Shown: positions 45,530-54,432, counted from the first letter of the stretch. The stretch is DNA of 64,000 nucleotides from Bacillus sp. OV166 (GCF_900177675.1 NZ_FXWM01000001.1:1001001-1065000), one strand, 5' to 3'. Numbers and translations are program-made. Notes: generated by a model not told the origin, from the letters alone.

Positions 45530-45570
45530 AAAAAAAGCAGAATGACTAGTTCATCATTCTGCTTTTTTTG
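45530..45570. terminator. Bidirectional terminator between DUF606 and guaC genes
   Basis: AGCAGAATGA (45536-45545) and TCATTCTGCT (45554-45563) form a perfect stem with A6 before and T7 after. Confidence 0.85.
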
Positions 45571-46554
45571 TTAATAAACTTTATCCCCGTTAAAGATGGA
45601 ATTCTTAACGACGACATAATCGACATTACGGATGGCGGCTAACTTATTTCCTCCTGCGTAAGAAATAGAGGATTGAAGGTCTTGCTCCATTTCTATCAAC
45701 GTTTCTTTTAACGAGCCTTTGTACTCGACAAACATTTTTTTGCCTTCTACATTTTTCTTTTCCCCTTTTTGAAATTCCGATGCTGATCCAAAGTATTCTT
45801 TATAACACTTACCATCTTTCTCGATCGTTTCACCTGGGGATTCTTCATGCCCAGCAAATAAGGAGCCAATCATCACCATGGTTGCTCCGAATCTAATGGA
45901 TTTGGCGATATCGCCATGTGTCCGGATCCCGCCATCAGCAATAATCGGCTTACTTGCTGCCTTTGCACACCAACGCAGTGCAGCTAACTGCCAGCCCCCA
46001 GTCCCAAATCCAGTCTTAATCTTGGTGATACATACCTTTCCAGGTCCAATCCCAACTTTAGTCGCATCCGCACCAGCATGCTCTAATTCTCTGACTGCTT
46101 CTGGAGTTCCGACATTTCCAGCTATGACAAAGCTGTTAGGTATGTACTTCTTAATATGCTGAATCATTTTAATTACCGCATTGGAATGACCATGTGCGAT
46201 ATCAATCGTAATGAATTCTGGTGAAATCTGTTCCTCAGCTAATTGTTGGATGAACCGGTACTCCTCCTCTTTCACTCCAACACTAATAGATGCCAATAAA
46301 TCTCGAGATTTCATATCTTTGATAAAAGATAATCGCTTACCTGGTTCAAAACGATGCATGATATAAAAGTAACTATTTTCCGCTAAGTAGATAGCTATTT
46401 TTTCATCGATAATCGTCTGCATATTTGCTGGCACCACTGGCAGCTTGAATGTATGCCCGCCTAAGGATACTGTGGTATCACACTCAGAGCGGCTATTTAC
46501 TACACTTTTTGCCGGAATCAATTGGATATCTTCATAATCAAATACATTTTCCAT
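45571..46554 (-). CDS. guaC: GMP reductase
   Basis: This 327-residue IMPDH/GMPR-family TIM barrel starts [20 protein letters not shown], contains [12 protein letters not shown], the NADPH/GMP loop [20 protein letters not shown] with the catalytic Cys, and [19 protein letters not shown]. It has no CBS domains, unlike IMP dehydrogenase. It deaminates GMP reductively to IMP for purine salvage. GAGGAGG precedes the start. A fragment of a second guaC lies at 51671. Confidence 0.93.
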   Translation of the reverse strand: MENVFDYEDIQLIPAKSVVNSRSECDTTVSLGGHTFKLPVVPANMQTIIDEKIAIYLAENSYFYIMHRFEPGKRLSFIKDMKSRDLLASISVGVKEEEYRFIQQLAEEQISPEFITIDIAHGHSNAVIKMIQHIKKYIPNSFVIAGNVGTPEAVRELEHAGADATKVGIGPGKVCITKIKTGFGTGGWQLAALRWCAKAASKPIIADGGIRTHGDIAKSIRFGATMVMIGSLFAGHEESPGETIEKDGKCYKEYFGSASEFQKGEKKNVEGKKMFVEYKGSLKETLIEMEQDLQSSISYAGGNKLAAIRNVDYVVVKNSIFNGDKVY

Positions 46555-46710
46555 ATCATTGTCCTCCTCGAAAACAAACAGTAATTAGCTTAAATGTTCA
46601 CTCAATGCAAAGATAAGGTTATCGGTTTCAATTGGTCTTATACATTGAGCTAATTCAATGATAGCCCTTTTTGGAATCAACTACACTGTTTAAATAATTT
46701 TTATACTTTT

Positions 46711-46740
46711 TTTAGAATTGGTTTAGAAGGGGTTTATAAT
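46711..46740 (+). promoter_or_regulatory. Promoter with 11-bp direct repeats for the two-component operon
   Basis: TTTAGAA (46711-46717), TTTAGAA (46722-46728) and TTTATAA (46733-46739) repeat every 11 bases. The third overlaps TATAAT (46735-46740), a -10 box. Such phased direct repeats are typical of OmpR-family binding sites, suggesting autoregulation. Confidence 0.5.
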
Positions 46741-46812
46741 TCGCGGTTATGATAAATAACAGAAGACAGGTAATTTCTGTTCGAAAAAAAACAGCGTTAA
46801 GGAGATTTGCTC

Positions 46813-48276
46813 ATGTCTATTAAGACGAGACTACTGCTATCCTATATGGCCATGACCTTTATTCCTATCGTGTTGTTCGCCTTAATTGCAACTACGCTTG
46901 TTTCAGCTTTTTATAAAGATATGGCAGGAACTGGGGATGGAAAGGGAATGCCGGCCTTTTGGGAAACGGCCAATCAACGCCGAGCCCTGATTGCAGGCGT
47001 GAAGTTTATGACACAAACAGACCCTGACCGCTTCAACGACAAAGAGTTCCTGAAAAGCACGGACGAACAATTGAATCGTGTTCATTCAGGACTCGTGATA
47101 ATGGAAAATAATCGAACTAGCTTCACTTCCCCTTTCGTGAACCGCCTTGATCTAAATATTACTGAGATTAAGGAGACGCAAAGGGGACAGACTCATGGCC
47201 GATGGGGAAAAAGTCGTTTTTCAGTGGAAAAGTACGATATCACTCTTAGCGATGACACTACAGGTACGGTATATATATTTTCTGATTTATATCCTTTTTT
47301 CAAGGAAGCAAGAAAGTTTTTCCCGCTGCTGGTATTGTCGCTGCTACTTGTTATTGGCCTTACGAATGGTATTCTTACCTATTTAGTTTCCCGAAGTTTT
47401 ATCAAACCTTTGTACAAGCTAAAACATGCTGCGGAACAAATTAAAAAAGGGATCCTTGCTTATGAGGTGAAGTTGGACCGCAGAGATGAATTCGGAGAAT
47501 TGGGGGCTTCCTTTGATGAAATGCGCGCCCGCTTGAACGAATCGATCCATCTTCAGCTACAGTATGAAGAGAACCGGAAAGAACTAATTTCAAACATTTC
47601 ACATGATCTGAAAACGCCGATTACCGGAATTAAAGCGTGCGTTCAAGGCATTCAAGATGGAATCGCAGATACGGTTCCGAAGAGGGATAAATATATAAAT
47701 ATGATCGCGAAAAAAGCGGACGATATGGATCAATTGATAGACGAATTGATGTTGTATTCTAAGCTTGATCTAAAACGACTGCCATTTGCTTTGAAACCTC
47801 TGGACATTCGTGGGTATTTGCGGAATTATATAGAAGAATTACGTCTCGACCCGCGAATGGAGAATATTAAGATTACGTTCTCTTCCGTCAGCGACAGACC
47901 GTTTCTCGTTATGGGAGACCATGAAAAGCTGAGTAGGGTAATGATGAATATAATCGACAACAGCTTAAAATATATGAACAGCGAGCAAAAGGAAATCAGG
48001 GTGGAATTGTTCGACGACGAAGCAAAAGCAACAGTACACATCCGGGATAACGGACCGGGAATTGACAGCGAGGAACTACTCCATATTTTCAAACGTTTTT
48101 ACCGGGCAGAACCTTCGAGAAATACAGAATCGGGAGGCACAGGCCTTGGTCTCGCTATTGTCAAACAGATGGTCGAAGGACAAGGTGGAACCGTTTTGGC
48201 TGAAAGTCAATTAGGGGAAGGGACCAGCATTTATTTTACATTACCAAAGATCAATCATAAGGGTGAGGACGAGTGA
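46813..48276 (+). CDS. HAMP-containing sensor histidine kinase
   Basis: This 487-residue protein has a helix at 10-35, an extracytoplasmic sensor to about 165, a second helix at 170-195, HAMP to about 250, HisKA with ISHDLKTPITGIKACVQGIQ (phospho-His), and HATPase with IDNSLKY, DNGPGI and GTGLGLAIV. It senses an external signal and phosphorylates the regulator encoded by the overlapping next gene. AAGGAG before ATG 46813 is decisive against the TTG at 46807. The signal is unknown. Confidence 0.92.
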   Translation: MSIKTRLLLSYMAMTFIPIVLFALIATTLVSAFYKDMAGTGDGKGMPAFWETANQRRALIAGVKFMTQTDPDRFNDKEFLKSTDEQLNRVHSGLVIMENNRTSFTSPFVNRLDLNITEIKETQRGQTHGRWGKSRFSVEKYDITLSDDTTGTVYIFSDLYPFFKEARKFFPLLVLSLLLVIGLTNGILTYLVSRSFIKPLYKLKHAAEQIKKGILAYEVKLDRRDEFGELGASFDEMRARLNESIHLQLQYEENRKELISNISHDLKTPITGIKACVQGIQDGIADTVPKRDKYINMIAKKADDMDQLIDELMLYSKLDLKRLPFALKPLDIRGYLRNYIEELRLDPRMENIKITFSSVSDRPFLVMGDHEKLSRVMMNIIDNSLKYMNSEQKEIRVELFDDEAKATVHIRDNGPGIDSEELLHIFKRFYRAEPSRNTESGGTGLGLAIVKQMVEGQGGTVLAESQLGEGTSIYFTLPKINHKGEDE

Positions 48277-48965
48277 AACGAATTTTAATCATCGAGGACG
48301 ATCAGGTTATTGTGGAAGTGGAAAAAGATTATTTAGAAGCAAGCGGCTATGAGGTAGAAATCGCCATTAGCGGAGAGGTGGGTCTGAAAAAGGCCTTGGA
48401 GGAGGAATATGATTTGATCATTCTCGACCTCATGCTTCCCAATATAAATGGATTTGAAATCTGCAGGCACGTCCGACAAGCGAAAAACATCCCAATTTTA
48501 ATGGTTTCCGCCAAGAGGGAAGAAATTGATAAAATACGCGGGCTTGGCCTCGGGGCAGATGATTATGTGACCAAGCCCTTCAGTGTCGGCGAGCTGGTGG
48601 CAAGGGTCAAGGCACATCTGGCACGTTATGACCGGTTAATGACAGATAACTTCGCGAGACAAAAAGACGAAATAACGATTCGAGGAATTCGTATTGATAA
48701 GTTATCTCGAAAAGTGTTCGTGAATGAAACCGAAATTCCCTTTACCTCAAAAGAGTTTGATTTATTACTATTTTTGGCCATCCATCCTAATCAGGTGTTC
48801 AGCAAAGACGAGCTGTTTGAAAAGATCTGGGGATTGGATTCCATCGGGGACAATGCCACGGTGACTGTTTTTATTGGAAAATTACGTGAAAAAATTGAAA
48901 CGAACCCGTCAAAGCCACAATATATTGAGACGATTTGGGGTGTCGGGTATCGGTTTAATGTATAA
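48273..48965 (+). CDS. OmpR-family response regulator
   Basis: This 230-residue regulator has a receiver (acidic pair in IEDDQ, phospho-Asp in DLIILDLMLPN, Lys in DYVTKPFSVGE) and a winged-helix DNA-binding domain (EIPFTSKEFDLLLFLA; TVTVFIGKLREKIE). It overlaps the kinase stop by GTGA, so the two are coupled. Direct repeats at the operon promoter fit its binding mode. The membrane protein genes downstream may be its targets. Confidence 0.92.
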   Translation: MKRILIIEDDQVIVEVEKDYLEASGYEVEIAISGEVGLKKALEEEYDLIILDLMLPNINGFEICRHVRQAKNIPILMVSAKREEIDKIRGLGLGADDYVTKPFSVGELVARVKAHLARYDRLMTDNFARQKDEITIRGIRIDKLSRKVFVNETEIPFTSKEFDLLLFLAIHPNQVFSKDELFEKIWGLDSIGDNATVTVFIGKLREKIETNPSKPQYIETIWGVGYRFNV

Positions 48966-48980
48966 CAAGGGGGGAAAGGT

Positions 48981-49502
48981 ATGAGGAAATTGAATCTTAC
49001 CCAGAGAAGATGGCTGATTATCTTACACTTATTATTTGCAGCAATCATGTTCGGGGTGGCCATTGTTTTTTTATTTCTGAGTATAACTGCGGCTAACACG
49101 ACCGATGCTGGTGTGCTCAAGGCGTGTTATATAAGTATGCATATGCTAGCCCAGACATCGGTTCGTGCATCCACGATTGGTACGGTGGTAACGGGGATTT
49201 TACTATCTGTATTGACGCAATGGGGCTTGTTCAAATTTTACTGGATTATCGTCAAAGAAGGTTTGACAGTCCTCTCAATTTTATTGGGTCCTTTCGCAAT
49301 GTATACCTTAACGCTAAAAGCGGTAACGTTGACAACTAGTGGAGGGCTAAACGCACTTACGGATCCATCGTTCACAGTAAACAAATGGCAGCTATGGATC
49401 GGAATTATCCTTCAGATTATTTCGCTTGGTGCGATGTTCGTGATTTCTGTGTTTAAACCATGGGGACAGCGAAAACAGAAAAAAGCATCGTACCTTGCTT
49501 GA
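48981..49502 (+). CDS. DUF2269-like membrane protein
   Basis: This 173-residue protein with four hydrophobic helices starts RKLNLTQRRWLIILHLLFAA, and RASTIGTVVTGILLSVLTQW and the C-terminal LWIGIILQIISLGAMFVISV follow. It looks like the DUF2269 group, function unknown. It begins 16 bases after the response regulator with GGGGGGAAAGG before the ATG, so it is likely in the same operon. Confidence 0.7.
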   Translation: MRKLNLTQRRWLIILHLLFAAIMFGVAIVFLFLSITAANTTDAGVLKACYISMHMLAQTSVRASTIGTVVTGILLSVLTQWGLFKFYWIIVKEGLTVLSILLGPFAMYTLTLKAVTLTTSGGLNALTDPSFTVNKWQLWIGIILQIISLGAMFVISVFKPWGQRKQKKASYLA

Positions 49503-49594
49503 AGATGAAGGGGAGAAGAGACATGAATAAGGAATTAGGAAAAAAAAGGGAACAGCAGAAGAGATTCGGTTGAAGAGTCTGGAGTGTGTAAGAA

Positions 49595-50230
49595 GTGAAA
49601 CCTAAAAAAAGTTGGTGGATTTTATTTATTATCTCATTAGGAGTCATCATTCCTTTTGTGGTTCCTTATTTAACACTAAATCCCGCCAATAGCCGAATAT
49701 CTATCACATCGGCTGGCATGCAATTTCCATTATTAATTGCACATATTGTAACGGCATGTTTGGCACTACTATCCGGTTTTTTCCAATTCGTAGAACATTT
49801 TCGAATCAAAACACCAAAAGTCCATCGCTTTCTTGGCAGAGTGTATGTAGGCAGTGTCTTAATAAGCGGTGGGCTTGGTCTAGTATATGTTTCGTATATT
49901 GAAAATTTTTCGAAAGCCACTTCTTTTCTTGTATTGTCACTTATCTGGCTTTTTACCTGTTGGAAAGGATATCGTACTGCAGTAAGAAAACAATTTGCAG
50001 ATCATCGCAAATGGATGATTCGAAGCTTTGGTGTCACGTTAGTGGCAGTAAGCGGCCGAATAGTGGTGCCATTTTTGCTATTAACATATTACACCTTAAA
50101 TAACTTCTCCCTTCCCGGAGGAAGAGAGAAAATGATTGAAGAAGTTCTGAATGTAAATATATGGGTCGGATTGATCATCAATTTCATTGTCGTTGAGTGG
50201 TCAATCCTTCGTAAAGGCGTAGAGGAGTAA
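49595..50230 (+). CDS. DUF2306 membrane protein
   Basis: This 211-residue protein with about six helices has the DUF2306 hallmarks HIVTACLALLSGFFQF, KTPKVHRFLGRVYVGSVLIS, a conserved FADHRKWMIRSFGVTL, and a C-terminal helix. Histidines in the helices suggest metal or heme contact but no function is established. The start is a GTG after GGAGTG. A 22-bp-arm hairpin begins at its stop codon. Confidence 0.8.
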   Translation: MKPKKSWWILFIISLGVIIPFVVPYLTLNPANSRISITSAGMQFPLLIAHIVTACLALLSGFFQFVEHFRIKTPKVHRFLGRVYVGSVLISGGLGLVYVSYIENFSKATSFLVLSLIWLFTCWKGYRTAVRKQFADHRKWMIRSFGVTLVAVSGRIVVPFLLLTYYTLNNFSLPGGREKMIEEVLNVNIWVGLIINFIVVEWSILRKGVEE

Positions 50231-50281
50231 AGGTGTCAGGCACCATGTGAAAAATTCACATGGTGCCTGACACCTTTCTTT
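50230..50281. terminator. Perfect 22-bp-arm palindrome after DUF2306 gene
   Basis: AAGGTGTCAGGCACCATGTGAA (22 bases given as 50230-50251) pairs exactly with 50255-50276 around an AAA loop and is followed by TCTTT. A decayed relative lies at 55584-55632. Confidence 0.8.
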
Positions 50282-50422
50282 AATCACCTATCTTGAAGAG
50301 AAAAATCGGAAAAAAATCATAAATCTCAATAAAATACACAGCAAAATCTTGTTTCTTATCAATTTTTTATAAAAGAGTATGAAGTAAGATGAAGTCATAC
50401 GAAATCAAGGAGGAATAAGAAA

Positions 50423-50644
50423 ATGTCTAAAGCAGTTTTTCAATTAGAACCGTTAACTTGCCCATCATGTATTAAAAAGATAGAAACAACGCTCAACAAA
50501 ATGAATGGAGTAGAATCTACTAAAGTGCTATTTAATACAAGTAAGGTAAAAGTAGAATTTGATGAGGTGCACGTGAAAGCAGATCAAATCAAAGAAACCA
50601 TGAAAAAATTAGGATACCCGGTTCTATCATCAAAAGTATCTTAA
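50423..50644 (+). CDS. Heavy-metal-associated (HMA) domain protein
   Basis: This 73-residue single HMA domain has the metal-binding CxxC in LTCPSCIKKIETTLNKM near residue 13 and the ferredoxin-like beta-alpha-beta pattern ending KKLGYPVLSSK. It resembles copper chaperone CopZ or mercury-binding MerP types. No P-type ATPase or metalloregulator is adjacent, which is unusual. AAGGAGG precedes the ATG and a strong terminator follows. Confidence 0.88.
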   Translation: MSKAVFQLEPLTCPSCIKKIETTLNKMNGVESTKVLFNTSKVKVEFDEVHVKADQIKETMKKLGYPVLSSKVS

Positions 50645-50683
50645 AAATAGTTTACTAGCCCCTCTCCCCCAAGGATATAAAAG

Positions 50684-50737
50684 AGACTTATCCCTGTTTG
50701 TTAGGATCATTCCTGACTTGGGATAAGTCTTTTTTAG
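50684..50737 (+). terminator. Terminator after HMA gene
   Basis: AGACTTATCCC (50684-50694) pairs with GGGATAAGTCT (50720-50730), followed by TTTTTT. Confidence 0.85.
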
Positions 50738-51203
50738 TTAGAAAAGAGTGTACTTGATTCCGTTCAATTACTTTTGTCCAAGTTCTCTTAAAGATAAGGA
50801 TTATAAAGGTAGCAGGGAGAGGAAATTATTTGATTTATAGCGGATTCCTTGAGATAAAAGGGATGGGATACCAAGATCGATGCGGCATTATATTGTAAAA
50901 TTACGAGAAAAATAGACCTGAAAAAAATTGTAAATTTTCCAATTATTGATTGACAGGGTAAATCCAAGGATGTTAATATCGTATTAAGTAATCAGATGAG
51001 TATTGTCGGAATTAAAAATGGTGGATCGAAATGCATTTGCACTTGTTAATAAAATAAACATAGTTAGCCAGTCAACTGGAGACACAAATTCAAGTGTCTT
51101 CTTTTTGTTTATAAAAATTCATACACTAGTCGACTATTCGGATAGAGACCTCTCGCACCCCTGAGAAGTCTCTTTTTTTATCTAAATTAAAGGAGCTGAT
51201 TCT
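50738..51203. other. Intergenic stretch with two short terminator-like hairpins
   Basis: No clear gene. AGACAC/GTGTCT (51080-51099) with TCTTTTTG, and AGAGAC/GTCTCT (51144-51173) with T7, occur in tandem. These could end small transcripts read from the left. Confidence 0.45.
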
Positions 51204-51284
51204 ATGGAGACAATTAGTGAGTCAGATGAAAGCTGGAACTTACGAAAGTGGAAAAATCATTTGGTAAAAAAGATTTTAATTTGA
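51204..51284 (+). CDS. 26-residue ORF upstream of fbpA
   Basis: AAGGAGCTGA lies just before the ATG. The product METISESDESWNLRKWKNHL plus a short basic tail is not recognised. Its stop is followed directly by another ATG (51285) that leads in frame into fbpA, hinting at coupled translation. Confidence 0.4.
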   Translation: METISESDESWNLRKWKNHLVKKILI

Positions 51285-51338
51285 ATGATTGGATTGCTAA
51301 GTAAACTTTTCTCTAAAGCAAATAAAGGAGAGGATTTC

Positions 51339-51539
51339 ATGGAAAATATACTTCGGAATGCTGTGGAACAAAGAAGGAAAACATTAATTAACATTCTGCT
51401 TACCTTTAAAATCTTTGATAGTGAGGAACAGCTTTTGAAGTTACCTTTAACCGATTTAGAAAATGAATACAAAAGATTAAAGTCGAATTGTCATCCTCAT
51501 AGTGATACAGGCTCGATTCAATGGAAAAATAAAATATAA
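51339..51539 (+). CDS. fbpA: Fur-regulated basic protein FbpA
   Basis: This 66-residue protein matches the FbpA family: NILRNAVEQRRKTLINILL, LPLTDLENEYKRLKS and the C-terminal CHPHSDTGSIQW. In B. subtilis, FbpA acts with the small RNA FsrA in the iron-sparing response. AAAGGAG before ATG 51339 supports this start; the frame extends upstream to 51285 but without family similarity. I could not pick out a clear Fur box upstream. Confidence 0.85.
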   Translation: MENILRNAVEQRRKTLINILLTFKIFDSEEQLLKLPLTDLENEYKRLKSNCHPHSDTGSIQWKNKI

Positions 51540-51545
51540 ACTTAG

Positions 51546-51572
51546 GGCGAACAGTGACATTCACTGTTCGCC
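51546..51572. repeat. GCGAACAGTG hairpin family, copy 2
   Basis: GGCGAACAGTGA and TCACTGTTCGCC are perfect arms around CAT, just after fbpA; may act as its terminator though no T run follows. Confidence 0.7.
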
Positions 51573-51670
51573 TATTTACTTACTTTTAATAAAATTTGTT
51601 GTTTGTATGTGAAACAAAGCCAGTTATTTGCTAAGCATTCCACAGCCTAGGAAATGGCTATTTTTTTTCA

Positions 51671-51755
51671 ATAATCTCTGCATATTTGCAGGCACCAAAG
51701 GAAACTTAAACGTATACCTTCTAAGGATACGGTTGTATCACACGCAGATACTGAA
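51671..51755 (-). pseudogene. guaC fragment
   Basis: On the minus strand this piece matches bases about 46412-46490 of guaC (CDTTVSL, then VPANMQ region) with small changes and a frameshift. Only about 28 codons remain. The rest of 51540-51871 holds no gene that I can see. Confidence 0.75.
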
Positions 51756-51871
51756 TCCAAACATACGAAATGTGCTAACGATAGGTAGTAACTAGACATT
51801 GAAATGAAAGTGCGTGATTTGTTAGAATAATTTAGAACTTTATAAACCTATTTTTAAAAGGAGATACATCG

Positions 51872-52156
51872 ATGACAAACGAAGATTATGAATTAAATTT
51901 AGTAAATAAAGCGATTGAGAATGCTCCTACTTGGTTAAATGATGACCTTGAAAGTATAGCAAAAAAGGAGAAAACCAAACTCAGAATAAGCTTTGTGATT
52001 TCTGAACTTTATTCGAGATATACATTTAGCTATCGGCATATTACCGCATCTATGAATCATAGTTCAGAATGGTCCACTACTGCCCGAGAAAGATTGAACT
52101 TCATTGATAACAATATTGACTTGATTCAGTATATGATCAAGAGAATGGAAGAATAA
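51872..52156 (+). CDS. Small hypothetical helical protein
   Basis: This 94-residue, mostly helical protein starts MTNEDYELNLVNKAIENAPT and contains RYTFSYRHITASMNHSSEWS. AAAAGGAG precedes the ATG and a terminator follows, so it is likely a real gene. I do not recognise the family. Confidence 0.65.
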   Translation: MTNEDYELNLVNKAIENAPTWLNDDLESIAKKEKTKLRISFVISELYSRYTFSYRHITASMNHSSEWSTTARERLNFIDNNIDLIQYMIKRMEE

Positions 52157-52161
52157 ATAAT

Positions 52162-52203
52162 AAGCTGGTATCCTTTATAACTAGGAAAAACCAGCTTTTT
52201 TGA
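52162..52203 (+). terminator. Terminator after small hypothetical gene
   Basis: AAGCTGGT (52162-52169) and ACCAGCTT (52190-52197) are followed by TTTT. Confidence 0.75.
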
Positions 52204-52235
52204 TATAAAATGTATTTTTGACAGAACACCGTCTA

Positions 52236-53768
52236 TCATCGGATCACAATAAACGGTCTCATCATCTCATAATCCTCGTGCTCCAAGATATGACAGTGCC
52301 AAACATACAACCCTGTAAAAGGGCCAAACTTCATGATAATTCGAGTGACTTGGTTAGGATTAGCTTGAACGGTATCCTTCCAGCCTCGTTCTTGTGGTTC
52401 GGGAGGGATCGCCGGACCCATATAATCGATGATTTTCTCCTTTTTATACTTTTCTACATCAAAATCTCTACGGTCTAAGATTTGAAAATCAACTAAGTGT
52501 AGATGAATTGGGTGGGAATCCTTCGTTAAGCTAATAATATACCATATTTCAGTGGAGCCCAATTTTGGATTTTCAGTGATTGGGGCATCCCACTGTTTAT
52601 TATCCAACAGCATCCATTCCCGACCAAACGGGTCCATATTGTCATTTAAAGTTAAGTATCGTGAATTGGAAGCTGATTGTTCATTCATTTTGGGAATATG
52701 CATCATATACGCCGGTATAACACTAGTATCAACACTGGCCAAGGGAAGAGTCACTCGAAACTGCATCACTGTGCCTGTATTATCATCCGGTGGATTTCCG
52801 GTTGGAAAAGGAGCAGGAGCATCGTTTTTCATGATAATATTTTTACCCTCAAGATTGGTAAAATCAATGATGACATCTGCTCGTTCTGCAGGTGCTAACA
52901 TGATTTCTTTTACACCTATCGGGTGCTGCATAAGTCCTCCATCAGTCGCAATTTGATACATCAGCTGTCCTGAATCAAGCTTAATCCTAAAGAAACGAGA
53001 GTTGGCTGCGTTTAGCAGCCTCAATCTGTATTTACGCGGTTCCACTTTTAAATAGGGATATACTTTGCCATTCACCAAGACGGTATCCCCAAAAAATTCT
53101 GGAACGATCGATGTTTCTAATTCGGGGACGGGTTTTTCTGGCTGTTTCGGGTAATAAAGTGAACCATCTTTATGAAAAGTCTTGTCTTGTATAATAAGAG
53201 GAATATCATATTTCCCACTCGGTAAATTCAATAACCGTTCGCGTTGATCTCTAATGAGAAAAAATCCGGCCAATCCAGCATAGACATTAAGCCTCGTGAT
53301 ACCAAGGGCATGGTCATGATACCAGAGGGTGCATGCTTGTTCGCAATTATCATATCGATAGACTTGTTTACTAAAATAGGGACCGACCTGTTTGAATCCG
53401 TTTGTAAACCAAGCCTCCGGGTAGCCATCACTTTCCCATTCCACACAAGCACCGTGAACGTGTACCACCGTTCGTACTTCCGGTACATCCAAATGGGCCC
53501 CGTGCACCGTATGGTCAACAGGTAAGAGATGCTTATCTGGAAGATTGTTGATCCATTTGATATACGCTTTTTCTCCGCTTTCAACTTCAATCGTAGGTCC
53601 TGGATAGCTGCCTTCGTACCCCCAAACAGTTGTATCATTTAACTCGCGATGGAGTGATTGCTTAAATTCGGTCATATTCACTTCATAATAAGTATATAAA
53701 TGATCTTTCCATCGAGGTTTTAAAATCGGGGGAATAGGGAGTTCATCTACAAATTTAGAGAGAATCAT
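52236..53768 (-). CDS. cotA: Multicopper oxidase, CotA-like spore coat laccase
   Basis: This 510-residue protein is the length of CotA (about 513). The four copper motifs are seen: HVHGACVEW, WYHDHALGITRLN, HPIHLHLVDFQIL and HCHILEHEDYEMMRPF, the last holding the type-1 ligands. It starts with LPIPPILKP as in coat laccases and has no signal peptide, fitting deposition from the mother cell. It oxidises phenols or bilirubin, reducing O2 to water, and contributes to brown coat pigment in B. subtilis. Single gene. Confidence 0.88.
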   Translation of the reverse strand: MILSKFVDELPIPPILKPRWKDHLYTYYEVNMTEFKQSLHRELNDTTVWGYEGSYPGPTIEVESGEKAYIKWINNLPDKHLLPVDHTVHGAHLDVPEVRTVVHVHGACVEWESDGYPEAWFTNGFKQVGPYFSKQVYRYDNCEQACTLWYHDHALGITRLNVYAGLAGFFLIRDQRERLLNLPSGKYDIPLIIQDKTFHKDGSLYYPKQPEKPVPELETSIVPEFFGDTVLVNGKVYPYLKVEPRKYRLRLLNAANSRFFRIKLDSGQLMYQIATDGGLMQHPIGVKEIMLAPAERADVIIDFTNLEGKNIIMKNDAPAPFPTGNPPDDNTGTVMQFRVTLPLASVDTSVIPAYMMHIPKMNEQSASNSRYLTLNDNMDPFGREWMLLDNKQWDAPITENPKLGSTEIWYIISLTKDSHPIHLHLVDFQILDRRDFDVEKYKKEKIIDYMGPAIPPEPQERGWKDTVQANPNQVTRIIMKFGPFTGLYVWHCHILEHEDYEMMRPFIVIR

Positions 53769-53857
53769 AGTTCCGCTCCTTTATATCCAGCTAAAAATTA
53801 TTACCTTCTTTTTAAAAGGTTATAAATAGTACAAGCCTTTTATGACAAATCCAAAGG

Positions 53858-54202
53858 GTGGGGCTCTCGACTATAACCTTCAAAGTTGTTTTGATATATA
53901 CGGTTATTTCAGCTGTTACTGTAATAACCCACGACAAGATTATCGATTATTCATTTCTAGCTCCACAAGGCAGGGAATATAGCCTTGTGGAGATTGTTAA
54001 GATTAATACAGGAGTGTACGGTAAGAGGCGTCCTTCTCTGTTTAAACACTCAAAGGGTGATTTCTTTTACATAATTGAACTAAATGATGGTACAAAGATT
54101 GATTTGACTCAAGTGGGTGGAGTAAAAAATGATGAAGATGAGCGTTTTGTCATTGAAAAACTAGATATTCAATTAGTAAACATGGGTATCCCGAAACAAT
54201 GA
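53858..54202 (+). pseudogene. Truncated membrane-anchored hypothetical protein
   Basis: The open frame gives one N-terminal hydrophobic stretch (FKVVLIYTVISAVTVI) and a beta-rich soluble part (FFYIIELNDGTKIDLTQVGG). No ribosome site precedes the GTG, so it looks 5'-truncated. The family is unknown. Confidence 0.45.
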
Positions 54203-54286
54203 ATACAGTAAGAAAGGCTTAGCTAAGGTCTATACTGATAAAATACGAAACATATTGGAAAATATGAAATAAAATAAAGATCAAGG

Positions 54287-54391
54287 ATTCGCTCATTGAA
54301 ACACCATATTCGCCCATTAAGGTTCAAAATCCGCCCATAAAAACCCGGAATTCACCCATATATCTCAAAAATTCGCCCATTGAAAGAATAG
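54287..54391. repeat. Five tandem 21-bp units with ATTCGCCCAT core
   Basis: Units start at 54287, 54308, 54329, 54350 and 54371. Each opens with ATTCGCCCAT or a one-base variant and continues with 11 unrelated bases. The period is exactly two helical turns, so cores face the same side of DNA. Confidence 0.8.
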
Positions 54392-54405
54392 TAGGCAATA
54401 ATTAT

Positions 54406-54432
54406 GGCGAACAGTGCTTGGCACTGTTCGCC
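54406..54432. repeat. GCGAACAGTG hairpin family, copy 3
   Basis: GGCGAACAGTGC and GCACTGTTCGCC flank TTG, followed by AGTTTTATTTT. It could terminate transcription toward the convergent EamA gene. Confidence 0.75.

Noticed and set aside
46555..46812. Purine riboswitch upstream of guaC
   Set aside because: I could not find the conserved purine aptamer core, and no terminator/antiterminator pair is evident.
49523..49573. 16-codon ORF between two membrane-protein genes
   Set aside because: Has a GGGGAG upstream but is extremely short, charged and unrecognised.
50860..50940. Possible remnant of a response-regulator tail (VKLREKIDLKK)
   Set aside because: Too short and degenerate to separate from chance.
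54287..54391. CRISPR array
   Set aside because: The repeat core is only 10 bases with 11-base spacers and there are no cas genes.
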